A stretch of DNA of 64,000 nucleotides from Balneolaceae bacterium. Its GTDB lineage: Bacteria > Bacteroidota > Rhodothermia > Balneolales > Balneolaceae. The notes below the pieces were generated by a model. The model was not told the origin of the DNA, searched no databases, and saw only the letters and a list, made by a program, of their open reading frames with translations. Positions 19,919 to 28,943 of this stretch are shown piece by piece. Position 1 is the stretch's first letter, and each line of letters begins with the position of its first letter. The position numbers and the translations under genes are program-made. The DNA lies in the NCBI GenBank assembly GCA_017643365.1, contig JAEPNO010000003.1, positions 62,001 through 126,000 on the forward strand. The letters are read 5' to 3'.

Positions 19919-21112
19919 TCATTCCTGAATTACATACTTAACAATAACCGGATTACCATCTTGATTTTTTGCCTTTGCAAATTCGACAAACTTTTTAGTT
20001 TGCTCATTAAAATTTTCCATTGATAAATCTAGCTCCTGTGCATGTTGAATTAATGTATTTTCATCAATTATCGTGAATAAATCAGTGTCGGAACTTAGGT
20101 AAATGAAAGGTGAAGGACCTTTATCTATATCATTGATAAATCTAGCATTACCAACTTGAACTTCATTTGTAGCCCTGTTATAAACTGCTAAATGCTGGCT
20201 ATAACGATTACCAACTTTTAGGAATAAAAACTCATCGGTGAATTCATAGAATGTAATGTTTGATATTAGTCCATTATTCAGAATTTCTGATTCCCAAAAA
20301 TCTCGCCAATCCCAAATTATTTCGCTGTAAGAATCTCTTTTAGCGAGCACATCATCAGTGACTTTAAACTCTTTAAAATCTAATGAATAGTATGGTACAA
20401 ATTGACCATCCTCGAATTTGTAAATCGTATCGTCTAAATGAGGAGAAAAGAATGTATCACCATTAAACTCCGAAAAGTAATTTGGAATATTATATCTGAT
20501 ACCTTCCGAACCTTTTCGAATTGTTATGTCTTTTTCGAAAATTTCCCCTTTATTATCGAAATATAGTACGTGCGAGTCTTTGTATTTATCGTCAATTCGG
20601 GAATTTAACATTGTAGCTGCGTAACCACCGTATAACTGCAAATCTTCAAGATAGAAAATATTGAATGGATTAAAATCAAGGCTAATATTGCGAAGAAAAT
20701 TCCCTTTGACGTCATAAACTACAATTTTAAATTGCCCCAACGCATGTATTTCTTCCGAATCGGTAATATAAATATCCGTTAAATGTTCCAGATCAGCTGG
20801 GCCCCTGCCAACCGGAATTTGTATGTCGTTTAGATAATACCCTTCTTCATTAAAAACCCATACGTTGTTATTCGATCTATCATAAAGAAAGAGTTTCTCA
20901 TTCTTGTTTATAATCTTAAATACATTTCCAACAAACTTATTCGGTGGTGTAACTAATTCAATATATTCGATGTCTGAAAAAAATTCTGACATCTTTAAAT
21001 TTGAGGTGGATTCAACATCAATAGATATTGAAATCGGTTTATAAATTAATCCTTCTTCTTTAATTTCACATGATACAAAAAGAAGAAGGATTACAATAAA
21101 GAACAATCTCAT
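19919..21112 (-). CDS. Six-bladed beta-propeller lipoprotein
   Basis: A 397-residue lipoprotein with the signal MRLFFIVILLLFVSC. The mature protein is a run of beta strands with blade-like repeats (GNVFKIINKNEKLFLYDRSNN; a later GYAATMLNS and a HLDDTIYKFEDG segment), as in six-bladed propeller proteins of Bacteroidota. Such proteins are commonly found beside NVEALA-type peptides, and one lies directly upstream here, separated by 15 bp. The gene is much richer in AT than the flanking genes, which suggests lateral acquisition of the pair. It is probably a surface-exposed or periplasmic binding partner of the peptide. Confidence 0.75.
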   Translation of the reverse strand: MRLFFIVILLLFVSCEIKEEGLIYKPISISIDVESTSNLKMSEFFSDIEYIELVTPPNKFVGNVFKIINKNEKLFLYDRSNNNVWVFNEEGYYLNDIQIPVGRGPADLEHLTDIYITDSEEIHALGQFKIVVYDVKGNFLRNISLDFNPFNIFYLEDLQLYGGYAATMLNSRIDDKYKDSHVLYFDNKGEIFEKDITIRKGSEGIRYNIPNYFSEFNGDTFFSPHLDDTIYKFEDGQFVPYYSLDFKEFKVTDDVLAKRDSYSEIIWDWRDFWESEILNNGLISNITFYEFTDEFLFLKVGNRYSQHLAVYNRATNEVQVGNARFINDIDKGPSPFIYLSSDTDLFTIIDENTLIQHAQELDLSMENFNEQTKKFVEFAKAKNQDGNPVIVKYVIQE

Positions 21113-21127
21113 TATGGATAAATAAGG

Positions 21128-21373
21128 TTACAGATCATTACCACTGCATGAATCCTGTGATGAAATTACACAATACCAATCAGGCGTAGATCTACAAATT
21201 AGCATTGGCCTTCCTGTTACCCAACAAGTCTCTTCAACCATTGTAAAATCCTTAGCAGACCATTGCCGTGCTTCAGCTTCATTTATAATAGTTACATTTT
21301 TGTCATTGGATAGTAAGTTTACATTCATTAAGAGAATGGAAAGAAATCCAATTTTCAGAATTTTGTTCATCAT
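21128..21373 (-). CDS. Small Cys-rich exported peptide, NVEALA-like
   Basis: An 81-residue protein with an N-terminal hydrophobic segment (KILKIGFLSILLMNVNLL). A short INEAEARQW motif like the NVEALA signature follows. The C-terminal part is about 35 residues and carries four cysteines (TCWV, ICRS, YCVI, SCSG). NVEALA proteins in Bacteroides are paired with six-bladed propeller lipoproteins, exactly as here. The layout suggests a leader followed by a cleaved, disulphide-bonded or modified core. Neither processing nor modification enzymes are visible in the window. Family membership is by motif and context only. Confidence 0.6.
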   Translation of the reverse strand: MMNKILKIGFLSILLMNVNLLSNDKNVTIINEAEARQWSAKDFTMVEETCWVTGRPMLICRSTPDWYCVISSQDSCSGNDL

Positions 21374-21639
21374 GACAATTCGAATTAGTTAGTATTTAAT
21401 ATGCTAATATTTAGAACTATAACTATAAACTACTTTTTATTGTTGAAATAAAAAAATTCTTTTCAAATTGTAGATATTAAATTCGGTTTCTTTTCACTGG
21501 ATATACAGTTACTTCTATTCGGCTAGATAATTTTCTTTTGATTGAATGTTTAATTGTCCTATTTCTAAAAACGAAACCAAAGAGATAGTGTTAGAAATCA
21601 ATTTTAAGAACACATCAGATTATAACCAGCAGTTTTAAT

Positions 21640-22155
21640 ATGCTAATCGAAACTAGAATTCTGAGTATTACCGAACTAACACTTCGAGATATCTCCTTCA
21701 TTCGTGCATTAACCAACTCTCCCGGATGGCTTGAATTTATTGGCGATCGGAATATTCATTCGGATCAGGATGCCATCAAATATCTCGAAACAGGACCAAT
21801 GTCGAGTTATAAAATTCATGGATTTGGGCTGTTTCGGGTGGCTTTGAAAGAAACCAACGAGCCTATTGGAATGTGCGGATTTCTTAAACGAGATATGCTG
21901 CCCTACCCTGATTTGGGTTTCGCATTTCTTCCGGAGTATCAGGGCCAAGGATACGCCTATGAAGCAGCGAGTGTGATTCTTAATTGGGCTGAAAGGAACC
22001 TGACAAGCAACTATGTGCTTGCCCTCACTAAGTCAGAAAACGAGCGTTCTATCAAACACATTCAGAAATTGGGCTTCGAAGAAATCTCCCCAATCCCAAT
22101 GAATAACGAGCTACTTTCGCAGTTCCAATATCGTTTAGATCAAGCTAAGACCTAA
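21640..22155 (+). CDS. GNAT family acetyltransferase, RimJ/RimL-like
   Basis: A 171-residue acetyl-CoA-dependent N-acetyltransferase. It has the RILSITELTLRDISF start of the RimL-like subgroup and a FLPEYQGQGYAYEA acetyl-CoA pyrophosphate loop. LTKSENERSIKHIQKLGF follows, a helix and strand typical of the family. The substrate may be a ribosomal protein N-terminus or a small amine. It converges with sulP, overlapping it by four bases. Confidence 0.88.
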   Translation: MLIETRILSITELTLRDISFIRALTNSPGWLEFIGDRNIHSDQDAIKYLETGPMSSYKIHGFGLFRVALKETNEPIGMCGFLKRDMLPYPDLGFAFLPEYQGQGYAYEAASVILNWAERNLTSNYVLALTKSENERSIKHIQKLGFEEISPIPMNNELLSQFQYRLDQAKT

Positions 22156-23681
22156 ACCTTATCTACTACCAATTTGTAAGTTGGATCTTCCATCACGTTG
22201 ATGTCGATAATTTCATTGGCATTTTTGAGCAATCGAACGCAATCTTTACTAAGGTGACGTAAATGCACTTTCTTACCAACTTTTTGATACCGCTCGGTGA
22301 TTTTATTTAAGGCTTCGATGGCCGACATATCCACCACGCGGCTCTCAGCAAAGTCGATAATGATTTCTTCCGGATCGTTCTGAACATCAAATTTAGAATT
22401 GAACATGCTTACCGAACCAAAGAAAAGCGGACCGTAAATTTCGTAGTGCTTAATTCCATTTTCATCGATGTGCTTTCGGGCACGAATTCGTTTTGCGTTA
22501 TCCCAAGCAAAAACTAGCGCTGCGATAATCACACCAATCATCACGGCAAGAGCCAAATTGTGCAAAACTGCTGTAACTAAGGTTACCAGTACCATCACAA
22601 AAATATCGGAAACAGGCATTTTATTGAAAGTTCTCAAACTCGCCCATTCGAAGGTACCGATGGCAACCATGATCATAAGTCCGGTAAGCGCAGCCATTGG
22701 CATTCGCTCTATGAGTGAGGCTCCAAACATGATAAAGACAAGCAACATAACTGCGGCAACAATTCCGGATAAACGCGCTCGGGCACCGGCAGAAACGTTG
22801 ATCAAACTTTGACCGATCATCGCGCAACCACCCATCCCGGAAAAGAATCCTGAAAGGATATTCGCGATACCCTGAGCTGCAGCTTCTTGATTACCGCTCC
22901 CTCGTGTTTCTGTAATCTCATCGATGATATTCAACGTTAACAAACTTTCGATCAAACCAACGCCGGCCATGATAGAAGCGTAAGGCAGAATCAACATCAA
23001 AGTTTCCATTGTGAAAGGAACTTGCGGAATATGGAATGGAGGAAATCCACCTGAAATAGAAGCGATATCGCCCACTGTTTTGGTATCGATTCCGAAAGCA
23101 ACAACAATCCCAAACACACTCAAAATAGCCACTAACGACGCTGGAATGGCTTTACTGATTTTAGGTAATCCCCAAATGATGAGCATGGTTAGTGATACTA
23201 AGCCAACCAACATGTACAACGGCTCGCCGGACAACCAATTTCCGTCAGCGCCCTTAAACTGGTCTAACTGCGACATGAAAATGATAATCGCCAGTCCGTT
23301 TACAAATCCGAAAATCACCGGATGTGGCACCAATCGCATCAATTTACCAAGTTTTAGCGCTCCGGCGGTTACTTGCATCAGCCCTGCCAACACAACGGTT
23401 GCGAAGATGTATTCAACCCCATGCGATTTAGCTAAAACCACCAAAACCACAGCTACAGCACCTGTTGCGCCGGAAATCATACCCGGGCGACCGCCGATTA
23501 ACGAAGTAACTAAGCCCATCATAAAAGCGGCGTACAAACCGGTTAGCGGAGATAATCCTGCGATGAGGGCGAAGGCCACAGCCTCCGGAATTAACGCCAT
23601 CGCCACGGTTAAGCCCGACAGGATTTCGGTCTTATAATTGATGGGTTGTGAAAAGTCGAAGAGATTAAGAATACGATCCAT
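22152..23681 (-). CDS. SulP family anion transporter with STAS domain
   Basis: A 509-residue transporter. Ten or more membrane helices carry the SulP family core (LSGLTVAMALIPEAVAFALIAGL, GRPGMISGATGAVAVV). Residues about 420-509 form a STAS domain (EEIIIDFAESRVVDMSAIEALNKI). SulP proteins move sulfate, bicarbonate or related anions; sequence alone does not fix the ion. It is divergent from the FmdB-like gene, with 338 bp between them. Confidence 0.92.
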   Translation of the reverse strand: MDRILNLFDFSQPINYKTEILSGLTVAMALIPEAVAFALIAGLSPLTGLYAAFMMGLVTSLIGGRPGMISGATGAVAVVLVVLAKSHGVEYIFATVVLAGLMQVTAGALKLGKLMRLVPHPVIFGFVNGLAIIIFMSQLDQFKGADGNWLSGEPLYMLVGLVSLTMLIIWGLPKISKAIPASLVAILSVFGIVVAFGIDTKTVGDIASISGGFPPFHIPQVPFTMETLMLILPYASIMAGVGLIESLLTLNIIDEITETRGSGNQEAAAQGIANILSGFFSGMGGCAMIGQSLINVSAGARARLSGIVAAVMLLVFIMFGASLIERMPMAALTGLMIMVAIGTFEWASLRTFNKMPVSDIFVMVLVTLVTAVLHNLALAVMIGVIIAALVFAWDNAKRIRARKHIDENGIKHYEIYGPLFFGSVSMFNSKFDVQNDPEEIIIDFAESRVVDMSAIEALNKITERYQKVGKKVHLRHLSKDCVRLLKNANEIIDINVMEDPTYKLVVDKV

Positions 23682-24019
23682 TAAAGCGTCTGCTCTTGAA
23701 TGTTTTGTGTAATGAAATTTTGCAAAGCCCTAAAAATACGCATTCCAAAATGGGTTTATGACTTTTTTGGCAGATAAATATCTGCTTACCTAAAAGATTA
23801 CAACTCTATCTATGTAAGCGTTTTTCTACGCATAGACATCCCAAAATCGATGTAATAAAATTCGTCAGCCCTACGAAATGATTGAATAACTTGAATTAGT
23901 TTTGGCTAATTTGTGCCGAAATTGTGCTTGTAAATATTTCAGGACCGGGATTAAAAAAACTCTATTGGCACATAAATTGTTAGGTAACTGCACATCAACA
24001 AAAGGAAAAAAGTAAAATT
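23682..24019. other. Intergenic region between sulP and the FmdB-like gene
   Basis: A 338-bp region between two divergent genes, so it should hold both promoters. I found no open frame with coding character, no RNA gene and no clear palindrome. A purine-rich aaaaggaaaaaag sits just before the FmdB-like start and can serve as its ribosome-binding site. Confidence 0.5.
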
Positions 24020-24316
24020 ATGCCTACGTACGAGTATAAAAGAGAAGACGGAAGTACCTTCGAGATCATCCAAAAAATGAGTGAAAATCCGCTAACTGAA
24101 TGCCCAACCACCGGGCAAAAAGTTCGGCGTGTTGTTTCAGGCGGCGGCGGCGTGGTTTACAAAGGCGAAGGCTGGTACGTTACCGATTACAAAAACGGCG
24201 GGAAAAATTCTGAGAAGACCAAAGCGAAAGAAAATTCAGGAGATTCGAGCTCAAAAGATTCAGCTCCTAAAGCTGAACAAAAATCGGCTAAAGAGACGCC
24301 TGTTTCGACGGATTAA
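24020..24316 (+). CDS. FmdB-like small protein without zinc-ribbon cysteines
   Basis: A 98-residue protein. The family layout PTYEY, SENPLTECP, VRRVVSGGGGVVYKGEGWYVTDY matches FmdB putative regulators. Normal members carry two CxxC knuckles; here the first is absent (YEYKREDG) and the second is reduced to ECPTTG with a single Cys. The C-terminus is a Lys/Ser-rich tail. A fold kept without zinc is the likely outcome. A terminator-like hairpin follows at 24460-24492. Confidence 0.8.
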   Translation: MPTYEYKREDGSTFEIIQKMSENPLTECPTTGQKVRRVVSGGGGVVYKGEGWYVTDYKNGGKNSEKTKAKENSGDSSSKDSAPKAEQKSAKETPVSTD

Positions 24317-24459
24317 TTTCGAATTATTCGTTCATTTTTCACAAAGAAAATTTGTATCAGTACTCAAATCCTAACATCGAGTACGATAGTCTATTGCTGT
24401 ACTTAGAGTTATAATGGTGAACTTTGCTCAACAAATAAAGATTAAATCTTAGGAATCAT

Positions 24460-24496
24460 AGCCCATATAAATCATGATAATTCAATTGGGCTTTTA
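24460..24496 (+). terminator. Possible terminator after the FmdB-like gene
   Basis: agccca (24460-24465) can pair with tgggct (24487-24492) around a long 21-base loop, followed by tttat. The long loop makes it weak. Confidence 0.4.
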
Positions 24497-24534
24497 TATA
24501 TATTAATCCACACTATTCAACATATTTCTCCCTC

Positions 24535-26271
24535 ATGAAAAAGGCACTTTACTTTTTAGGATTGTTACTGATTTTCACTCAATGTAAATCATCTACCAAT
24601 GGGCCCGGTGAGATAGACGACACAGATCTAAACGGTTATAACGAAACTACTTTTTTTAAAACTGATGGCACTGAAATTTTAAACCGACAAGGTGATCCTG
24701 TTGTTATTCGGGGATTTGGTTTAGGCGGTTGGTTAATGCCCGAAGGTTACATGTTTAATATGCCCGGCGACTTCGGCCCAACTAAACTTCAAAATGCGAT
24801 TGAGGATTTAATTGGGGCATCTGAAACCGAACGTTGGTTCGAAGAATTCAGAACAAATTATGTGCAAGAAGCAGATATCATTGCCATGAAGGAATGGGGT
24901 GCCGATCACATCCGAATCCCATTCAATCACAAAGTGTTTTATGATATTGACACTCAGGAATTTAATGAGCGAGAATTTGATAGGCTGGATCAAGTACTGA
25001 TTTGGTGCAAACGTCATCGAATGGATGTGATTTTGGGTATGCATGGCGCTCCCGGTGGGCAAAGTAATAAAGAAATTGCCGATAGCGATGGCGAAGCTCG
25101 ACTTTGGACGGAGTACGAAACTTATATGCCCATCACCATCAAAATCTGGAAAGAAATTGCCCGCCGTTATAAAGATGAGACCATCATTATCGGCTACGAT
25201 CTACTAAATGAGCCGGTTACTCCTGATGGATATGGCGCTGCAGATGTATTGCGATTCCACACTGATATCATCCCCGAAATTCGTGAAGTAGATCAGAATC
25301 ATATTCTTTTCATTAACGGAAATTACTTCTCTACTACTTTCGATATGCTGGATCAAATTCCATCGCAAGTAGATAATGTTGCATACTCGTTTCATAAATA
25401 CTGGAACGAAACAGATCAGGGTACCATCAACTATTTACTAGATCTAAGGAATCGGACTCAAACTCCTTTATGGCTGGGTGAATCAGGTGAAAATTCGAAT
25501 CCTTGGTTTTACGAGGCAACCAAATTAGTTGAGGATAACAACATAGGCTGGAATTGGTGGACGCATAAGAAACTTGGCACAATTACCTCTCCGTTGTCAG
25601 CAAAGGGCAATGCTAATTATTACAAAGTGGTAGATTTTTGGAAAGGTAATGGTCCCCGCCCCTCTGCTGATGATGCTAAAGATGGGTTATTCCAAATGGC
25701 TGCAGATTTAGCCATCGAAAAAACGGAATTACGACCAGATGTTGTTGCCGCCTTATTTTCTCCTGATTTCGGTTCACGAAATCAACCTTACACCGAGTTA
25801 ACCATTCCGGGTACTATTGCGGCTGTACATTATGACATTGGAAACAACGGGGTTTCGTATTACGATACCGAGTACAAACGTGTGAGTAGCGACGACAACC
25901 AAAACAATGGTAATAATGGCTGGTCGATGCGAAATGATGGTGTGGATATTGAAGAAAGTGCAGCAAACCCATCGGGCTATAATATCGGCTGGATTGAAAC
26001 CGGCGAATGGTTAGAATACACTGCCGAAGTGACCGCCTCGGGTGAGTACACGGTAAAAGCACGCGTTTCTTCCGGAAATTCTGATGGTCGTTTTAGAGTG
26101 CGAGTAAATGACAAACCGGTTGGCCCAGATGCACGAATTCCTAACACCGGCGGTTTTCAAAATTGGCAAGAAATCACTTTAGGCACCGACGACTTCGAAG
26201 CAGGCACGGTGTTAATTCGAGTTGAAATTCTTTCGGGCGGATTTAATTTTAGCCAACTTACTTTCGAATAA
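24535..26271 (+). CDS. GH5 glycoside hydrolase with C-terminal CBM6, lipoprotein
   Basis: A 578-residue lipoprotein (MKKALYFLGLLLIFTQC). The GH5 (beta-1,3- or mixed beta-glucanase) domain spans about residues 40-400: an IRGFGLGGWLMPEGY start, acid/base Glu226 in LLNEP and nucleophile Glu316 in WLGESGEN. From about residue 425 a CBM6-like beta-sandwich follows (HYDIGNNGVSYYD, NIGWIETGEWLEYT). CBM6 domains bind beta-1,3-glucan, agarose or xylan. Together these suggest a surface exo-beta-glucanase acting on algal or fungal glucan. A GbsR/MarR regulator begins 18 bp later, so both may be one unit. Confidence 0.88.
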   Translation: MKKALYFLGLLLIFTQCKSSTNGPGEIDDTDLNGYNETTFFKTDGTEILNRQGDPVVIRGFGLGGWLMPEGYMFNMPGDFGPTKLQNAIEDLIGASETERWFEEFRTNYVQEADIIAMKEWGADHIRIPFNHKVFYDIDTQEFNEREFDRLDQVLIWCKRHRMDVILGMHGAPGGQSNKEIADSDGEARLWTEYETYMPITIKIWKEIARRYKDETIIIGYDLLNEPVTPDGYGAADVLRFHTDIIPEIREVDQNHILFINGNYFSTTFDMLDQIPSQVDNVAYSFHKYWNETDQGTINYLLDLRNRTQTPLWLGESGENSNPWFYEATKLVEDNNIGWNWWTHKKLGTITSPLSAKGNANYYKVVDFWKGNGPRPSADDAKDGLFQMAADLAIEKTELRPDVVAALFSPDFGSRNQPYTELTIPGTIAAVHYDIGNNGVSYYDTEYKRVSSDDNQNNGNNGWSMRNDGVDIEESAANPSGYNIGWIETGEWLEYTAEVTASGEYTVKARVSSGNSDGRFRVRVNDKPVGPDARIPNTGGFQNWQEITLGTDDFEAGTVLIRVEILSGGFNFSQLTFE

Positions 26272-26289
26272 ACTCATTACTATGCAGGC

Positions 26290-26856
26290 ATGAGTACTTC
26301 TTACCAACAGGCCGTAGATCAGTTCGTTGAGCTTTGGGGCGAAATGGCTTCCTCGTGGGGCATCAATAAAACGATGTCGCAAATCCACGCATTGCTTTAT
26401 GCTGAGTCGCACCCGATGGACACCGATGCCATTATGGACAAGTTGGATATCAGCCGCGGTAACGCGAACATGAATCTGCACCGATTGCTGGAATGGGAAC
26501 TCATCAAAAAAGTAAACTACCCTCGCGATCGCAAAGATTATTACTCGGCAGAAACTGACATCTGGAAAATTGTATCAACCATAATCAGGGAACGCCAGCA
26601 ACGCGAAATTGCACCCATCAGAGATGAGTTACTCGAGTGTATAAAAACACTGGAAAAAGATGGTCTTCAGGATCAGGAAAGCAAAGATTTTAAGCAACGC
26701 ATCGAAAACTACTACGACTTTCTAGAGATGTTTGAACGCTTTACCGACGCTTTGCTTCCTTACATAAACAAGAAAAATCTGGGCTTTCTAAAACAGTTGA
26801 TAAAGCTGGTTGAAGTGAAAGAATCTCTAAAAGATAGTTTCAAAAGTGGCAACTAA
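26290..26856 (+). CDS. GbsR/MarR family transcriptional regulator
   Basis: A 188-residue DNA-binding protein. The N-terminal WGEMASSWGINKTMSQIHALLYAESHPMD and the winged helix LDISRGNANMNLHRLLEWELIKKV match the GbsR subgroup, which in other bacteria controls osmoprotectant genes. A helical C-terminal dimerisation region follows. It lies between the glucanase and yraN and overlaps yraN by eleven bases. Its targets are not evident here. Confidence 0.88.
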   Translation: MSTSYQQAVDQFVELWGEMASSWGINKTMSQIHALLYAESHPMDTDAIMDKLDISRGNANMNLHRLLEWELIKKVNYPRDRKDYYSAETDIWKIVSTIIRERQQREIAPIRDELLECIKTLEKDGLQDQESKDFKQRIENYYDFLEMFERFTDALLPYINKKNLGFLKQLIKLVEVKESLKDSFKSGN

Positions 26857-27211
26857 ATCAAAACGGGCTCTAGGCAACGAGGCTGAAGATCTGGCCTGTG
26901 AGTTTCTTATCGAAAAGGGGTTTACTATTCTGGAGCGCAATTATTACGCCGGCCATTCCGAAATTGATATCATTGCTGAAGACGGCGAAATCGTAGTTTT
27001 TATCGAAGTTAAGATGCGATCTAGTAAGGCGTTTGGATCACCTATCGAGTTTGTAAACGAAGCTAAAGTTGAACATGTGTACAACGCAGCCGAGCATTGG
27101 GTGCAACAAACCCAATCCTATAATCGAACTTTACGATTTGATGTAATCGGCATCCTCAACAAAAAAGGAAAGCAACCTGAAATTACACATTTGTTGGATG
27201 CGTACCGATAA
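26846..27211 (+). CDS. YraN/UPF0102 family putative endonuclease
   Basis: A 121-residue protein of the UPF0102 family. GNEAEDLACEFLIEKGFTILERNY is followed by the nuclease-like core EIDIIAEDGEIVVFIEVKMRS, an E-x-D...E-V-K arrangement of the PD-(D/E)XK fold. It starts at GTG, 11 bases inside the preceding GbsR/MarR gene, which suggests coupled translation. The physiological role of the family is unsettled. Confidence 0.9.
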   Translation: MATKSKRALGNEAEDLACEFLIEKGFTILERNYYAGHSEIDIIAEDGEIVVFIEVKMRSSKAFGSPIEFVNEAKVEHVYNAAEHWVQQTQSYNRTLRFDVIGILNKKGKQPEITHLLDAYR

Positions 27212-27249
27212 AATTACCGGTAGCAAATCTTTCAAATATCCTCGACTTT

Positions 27250-28035
27250 ATGCCGATGTCTGAACCAATGACTTTTATTGATTATTCGCGAAGCACTCTG
27301 GGATTACTCCTCTTCGTGATCTTATTTATTATTGCTATCCCACTTATTCTCGTAATTATCATTCTATCGTTCGGCAATGCCACCGATTTTGTAATCCGAA
27401 CATTTGCACCCGGAATTGCTCGCCCCGTTCTTTGGGTAAGCGGCATTAATTTTAAAGTAAAACAACACGGTAAACGCTACGATGGCCCGGCAGTGGTAAT
27501 AATAAACCATTCTTCCACGCTCGATATTCTAACCATGATGGCAATAGGGATGGATAAAATTCGACTTGTGGCAAAATGGGAGCTCCAATATTTCCCATTC
27601 TTCTTTATTGTTGGCCGACTAACCGGACAGGTTTTCATTAAGCGCCAAAAAAGGGAACAAGCGATTAATACGCTTAAAAACACTTACGAACGCTTGCAAA
27701 AACAACGCCTTTCGGTGATGGTTGCCCCCGAAGGATCTCGTAAGCACGAAGGAATTATTGGTCCATTTAAAAAAGGGGCGTTTCGCATGGCCATCGATTT
27801 GGGTTATCCAATTGTGCCCATCTATTTTGAAGGAAATCGAGCGTTAAGTTTTGGTGGATCAATGATGACCCGAGGTGGCAACCTTACCGCACACATTCAC
27901 CCTCCCATCGATACTTCCGATTGGAGCCTGGATACCATAAATGATCACATCAAAGAAGTCCGCGATCTTTATTTGGGCTGGACCGGGGTTACCGACGAAT
28001 CAAATTCTGGGCACGAGGTATTGAACGCTAAATAG
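27250..28035 (+). CDS. plsC: 1-acyl-sn-glycerol-3-phosphate acyltransferase-like (PlsC)
   Basis: A 261-residue membrane-bound acyltransferase. An N-terminal hydrophobic helix (LGLLLFVILFIIAIPLILVI) precedes the catalytic NHSSTLD (NHX4D) and the substrate-binding VAPEGSRK motif. It esterifies lysophosphatidic acid in phospholipid synthesis, or a related lysolipid. Its last 36 bases overlap the end of egtD, which runs on the other strand. Confidence 0.88.
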   Translation: MPMSEPMTFIDYSRSTLGLLLFVILFIIAIPLILVIIILSFGNATDFVIRTFAPGIARPVLWVSGINFKVKQHGKRYDGPAVVIINHSSTLDILTMMAIGMDKIRLVAKWELQYFPFFFIVGRLTGQVFIKRQKREQAINTLKNTYERLQKQRLSVMVAPEGSRKHEGIIGPFKKGAFRMAIDLGYPIVPIYFEGNRALSFGGSMMTRGGNLTAHIHPPIDTSDWSLDTINDHIKEVRDLYLGWTGVTDESNSGHEVLNAK

Positions 28036-28941
28036 CTTGTTTGTGTCGGTCCATACTTGTTGAACATCAAACCAAGGCGATACGATTCCGGAGAACTCTT
28101 CGAGCGTATATTTATGCGAATTTTCGGTGTGGATATATTCGCCCTTTTCAACCGTAAAGGTGTGATCATCAATCTTAACCTGATGCGTCGTTTTTGCATA
28201 CAATCGCATTTCGATTCGACCTCTTTCCTCTACCCATAGCGCTTTATGCTCGAATAGATCCGGATTGAAATCCGCCCCAATTTTACGATTCAAATGGATC
28301 AACAAATTCTTGTTGAAGGCAGCAGTAATTCCTTTCGAATCGTTATAGGCAGCTTCAAGAATTTCGATGTCTTTTTTTAGATCAACACCAATCAGCACTC
28401 CTCCTTTTTTCCCAACGATATCGGCGATCACCGAAAAAAAGCGTTGTACGGTATTGAGTTTAAAATTCCCGATGGTCGACCCCGGAAAGAATACAATTCG
28501 GCGAGCATCCGGGTGAGTGTCAGGCAACTCAAACGGACGAGTGTAATCCGTTGCCAATGGTTCAATGTCGATGTTCGGATATTCCTCTCGCAACTGATCA
28601 GCCACCTTAAACAAGTAATCTCCTGAGATGTCGATAGGCACATAGCATTTTATCGAATCCATCCTGTCGAGCAGAATTCGGGTTTTCTCACTGCTACCGC
28701 TGCCCGGCTCAATCAATTCGACATTAGCACCGAGCTTGTCGGCCATGTCCTCTAAATTCGATTCCAGAATCTTACGTTCTGTTCGGGTAGGATAATATTC
28801 CTCCAGCCGCGTGATCTCATCAAAAAGCTGAGAGCCTTTTTCGTCGTAGAAATATTTACTCGGTAACTGCTTGGGGGTGCTCTTCATCCCCGTTACAATT
28901 TCTTCGATGATGGTATTCGTTTTCGTCAAAGTTTCTTCCAT
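28000..28941 (-). CDS. egtD: L-histidine N-alpha-methyltransferase
   Basis: A 313-residue SAM-dependent methyltransferase of ergothioneine synthesis that trimethylates histidine to hercynine. The opening PKQLPSKYFYDEKGSQLFDEITRLEEYYPTR, the SAM loop LIEPGSGSSEKTR and the RIVFFPGSTIGNF motif match EgtD. It follows egtB on the same strand with a 2-bp gap, so the two form an operon. Its 3' end overlaps plsC by 36 bases. No egtC or egtE is present nearby. Confidence 0.93.
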   Translation of the reverse strand: MEETLTKTNTIIEEIVTGMKSTPKQLPSKYFYDEKGSQLFDEITRLEEYYPTRTERKILESNLEDMADKLGANVELIEPGSGSSEKTRILLDRMDSIKCYVPIDISGDYLFKVADQLREEYPNIDIEPLATDYTRPFELPDTHPDARRIVFFPGSTIGNFKLNTVQRFFSVIADIVGKKGGVLIGVDLKKDIEILEAAYNDSKGITAAFNKNLLIHLNRKIGADFNPDLFEHKALWVEERGRIEMRLYAKTTHQVKIDDHTFTVEKGEYIHTENSHKYTLEEFSGIVSPWFDVQQVWTDTNKLFSVQYLVPRI

Positions 28942-28943
28942 AT

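Noticed and set aside
23011-23637. Open frame of about 208 codons opposite sulP.
   Set aside because: Antisense to a well-conserved transporter and of unnatural amino acid make-up.
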